The position numbers were made by a program, and so were the translations under genes. Positions 51,390-51,401 of a stretch of 51,401 bases of DNA are shown one piece after another. Each line of letters begins with the position of its first letter. Positions within the stretch are counted from its first letter, which is position 1. Where the stretch lies: positions 1 through 51,401 of the forward strand of contig NZ_FZPC01000041.1 in assembly GCF_900187975.1 (NCBI RefSeq), read 5' to 3'. This DNA comes from Pseudomonas delhiensis. Its GTDB lineage: Bacteria > Pseudomonadota > Gammaproteobacteria > Pseudomonadales > Pseudomonadaceae. A model generated the notes under the pieces. It was not told where the DNA came from, did not search any database, and was given only the letters and a program-made list of their open reading frames with translations.

Positions 51390-51401
51390 ATGAAAAAGCA
51401 T
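51390..51401 (+). CDS. Start of a reading frame cut by the window edge
   Basis: ATGAAAAAGCAT gives only MKKH before the window ends. GGTGAGG 4 bases upstream could serve as its ribosome site. Too short to identify; the inverted repeat just upstream makes a transposase possible but unproven. Confidence 0.3.

Overview
The window looks like a core-genome segment of a Pseudomonas species of the P. aeruginosa lineage. The evidence is very high GC, pseudomonad protein sequences throughout, GTAGG-headed extragenic palindromes, and a gene order that, from memory, runs almost collinearly with the PAO1 stretch from kdpF (PA1632) to a large membrane sulfatase (PA1689). No tRNA, rRNA, CRISPR array or complete mobile element was recognised.

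Layout. 0.3-2.8 kb (minus): an OmpR-type response regulator, a histidine kinase with a tiny poly-proline/His periplasmic loop, and a two-EF-hand protein, probably one operon. 2.9-11.1 kb (plus): the complete high-affinity potassium system kdpFABC-kdpDE, preceded by tandem KdpE-like boxes and with two palindromic repeats wedged between kdpB and kdpC. 11.3-18.1 kb: a patatin-like lipase, selD-selU (selenium to 2-selenouridine tRNA), a small lipoprotein, a flavin reductase and a chemoreceptor. 18.4-30.7 kb: SulP permease, two NAD(P) oxidoreductases, a P2A-like P-type ATPase, a BASS transporter, a solitary RecF-like ATPase, LysE and BenE transporters, a small membrane protein and a MarR regulator. 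30.8-33.3 kb: aminotransferase and GST followed directly by a bacteriohemerythrin; in PAO1, as I recall, the H2 type VI secretion cluster lies between these last two. 33.3-39.7 kb: a periplasmic tandem-Cache protein, a 1-kb repeat-rich non-coding island, folE, an Smr protein, a membrane protein, an isochorismatase-fold protein, prmB and a membrane-anchored unknown. 39.8-48.0 kb: an alpha/beta hydrolase, aroC, an MFS transporter translationally overlapped with mtnB, then mtnD and mtnC (methionine salvage), a PLDc_N protein, the alkA-ogt alkylation-repair pair and speE. Spermidine synthase makes the methylthioadenosine that the mtn genes recycle. 48.3-51.3 kb: an LtaS/OpgB-like sulfatase-fold membrane protein and a TauE/SafE transporter behind an AT-rich promoter. 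The right edge enters an inverted repeat and the first codons of another reading frame.

The most striking non-genic signal is a set of extragenic palindromes. Three stem families share a GTAGG head (A: GTAGGAGC; B: GTAGGATGGG; C: GTAGGGCG), and there are also a C-rich family (D: CCCTCTCCCC) and a CGTCATTCCCGCG family (E). Family C abuts gene ends so closely that four genes use a stop codon lying inside the repeat. Functions come from reading motifs, and comparisons to PAO1 or E. coli are from memory; no database search was run.
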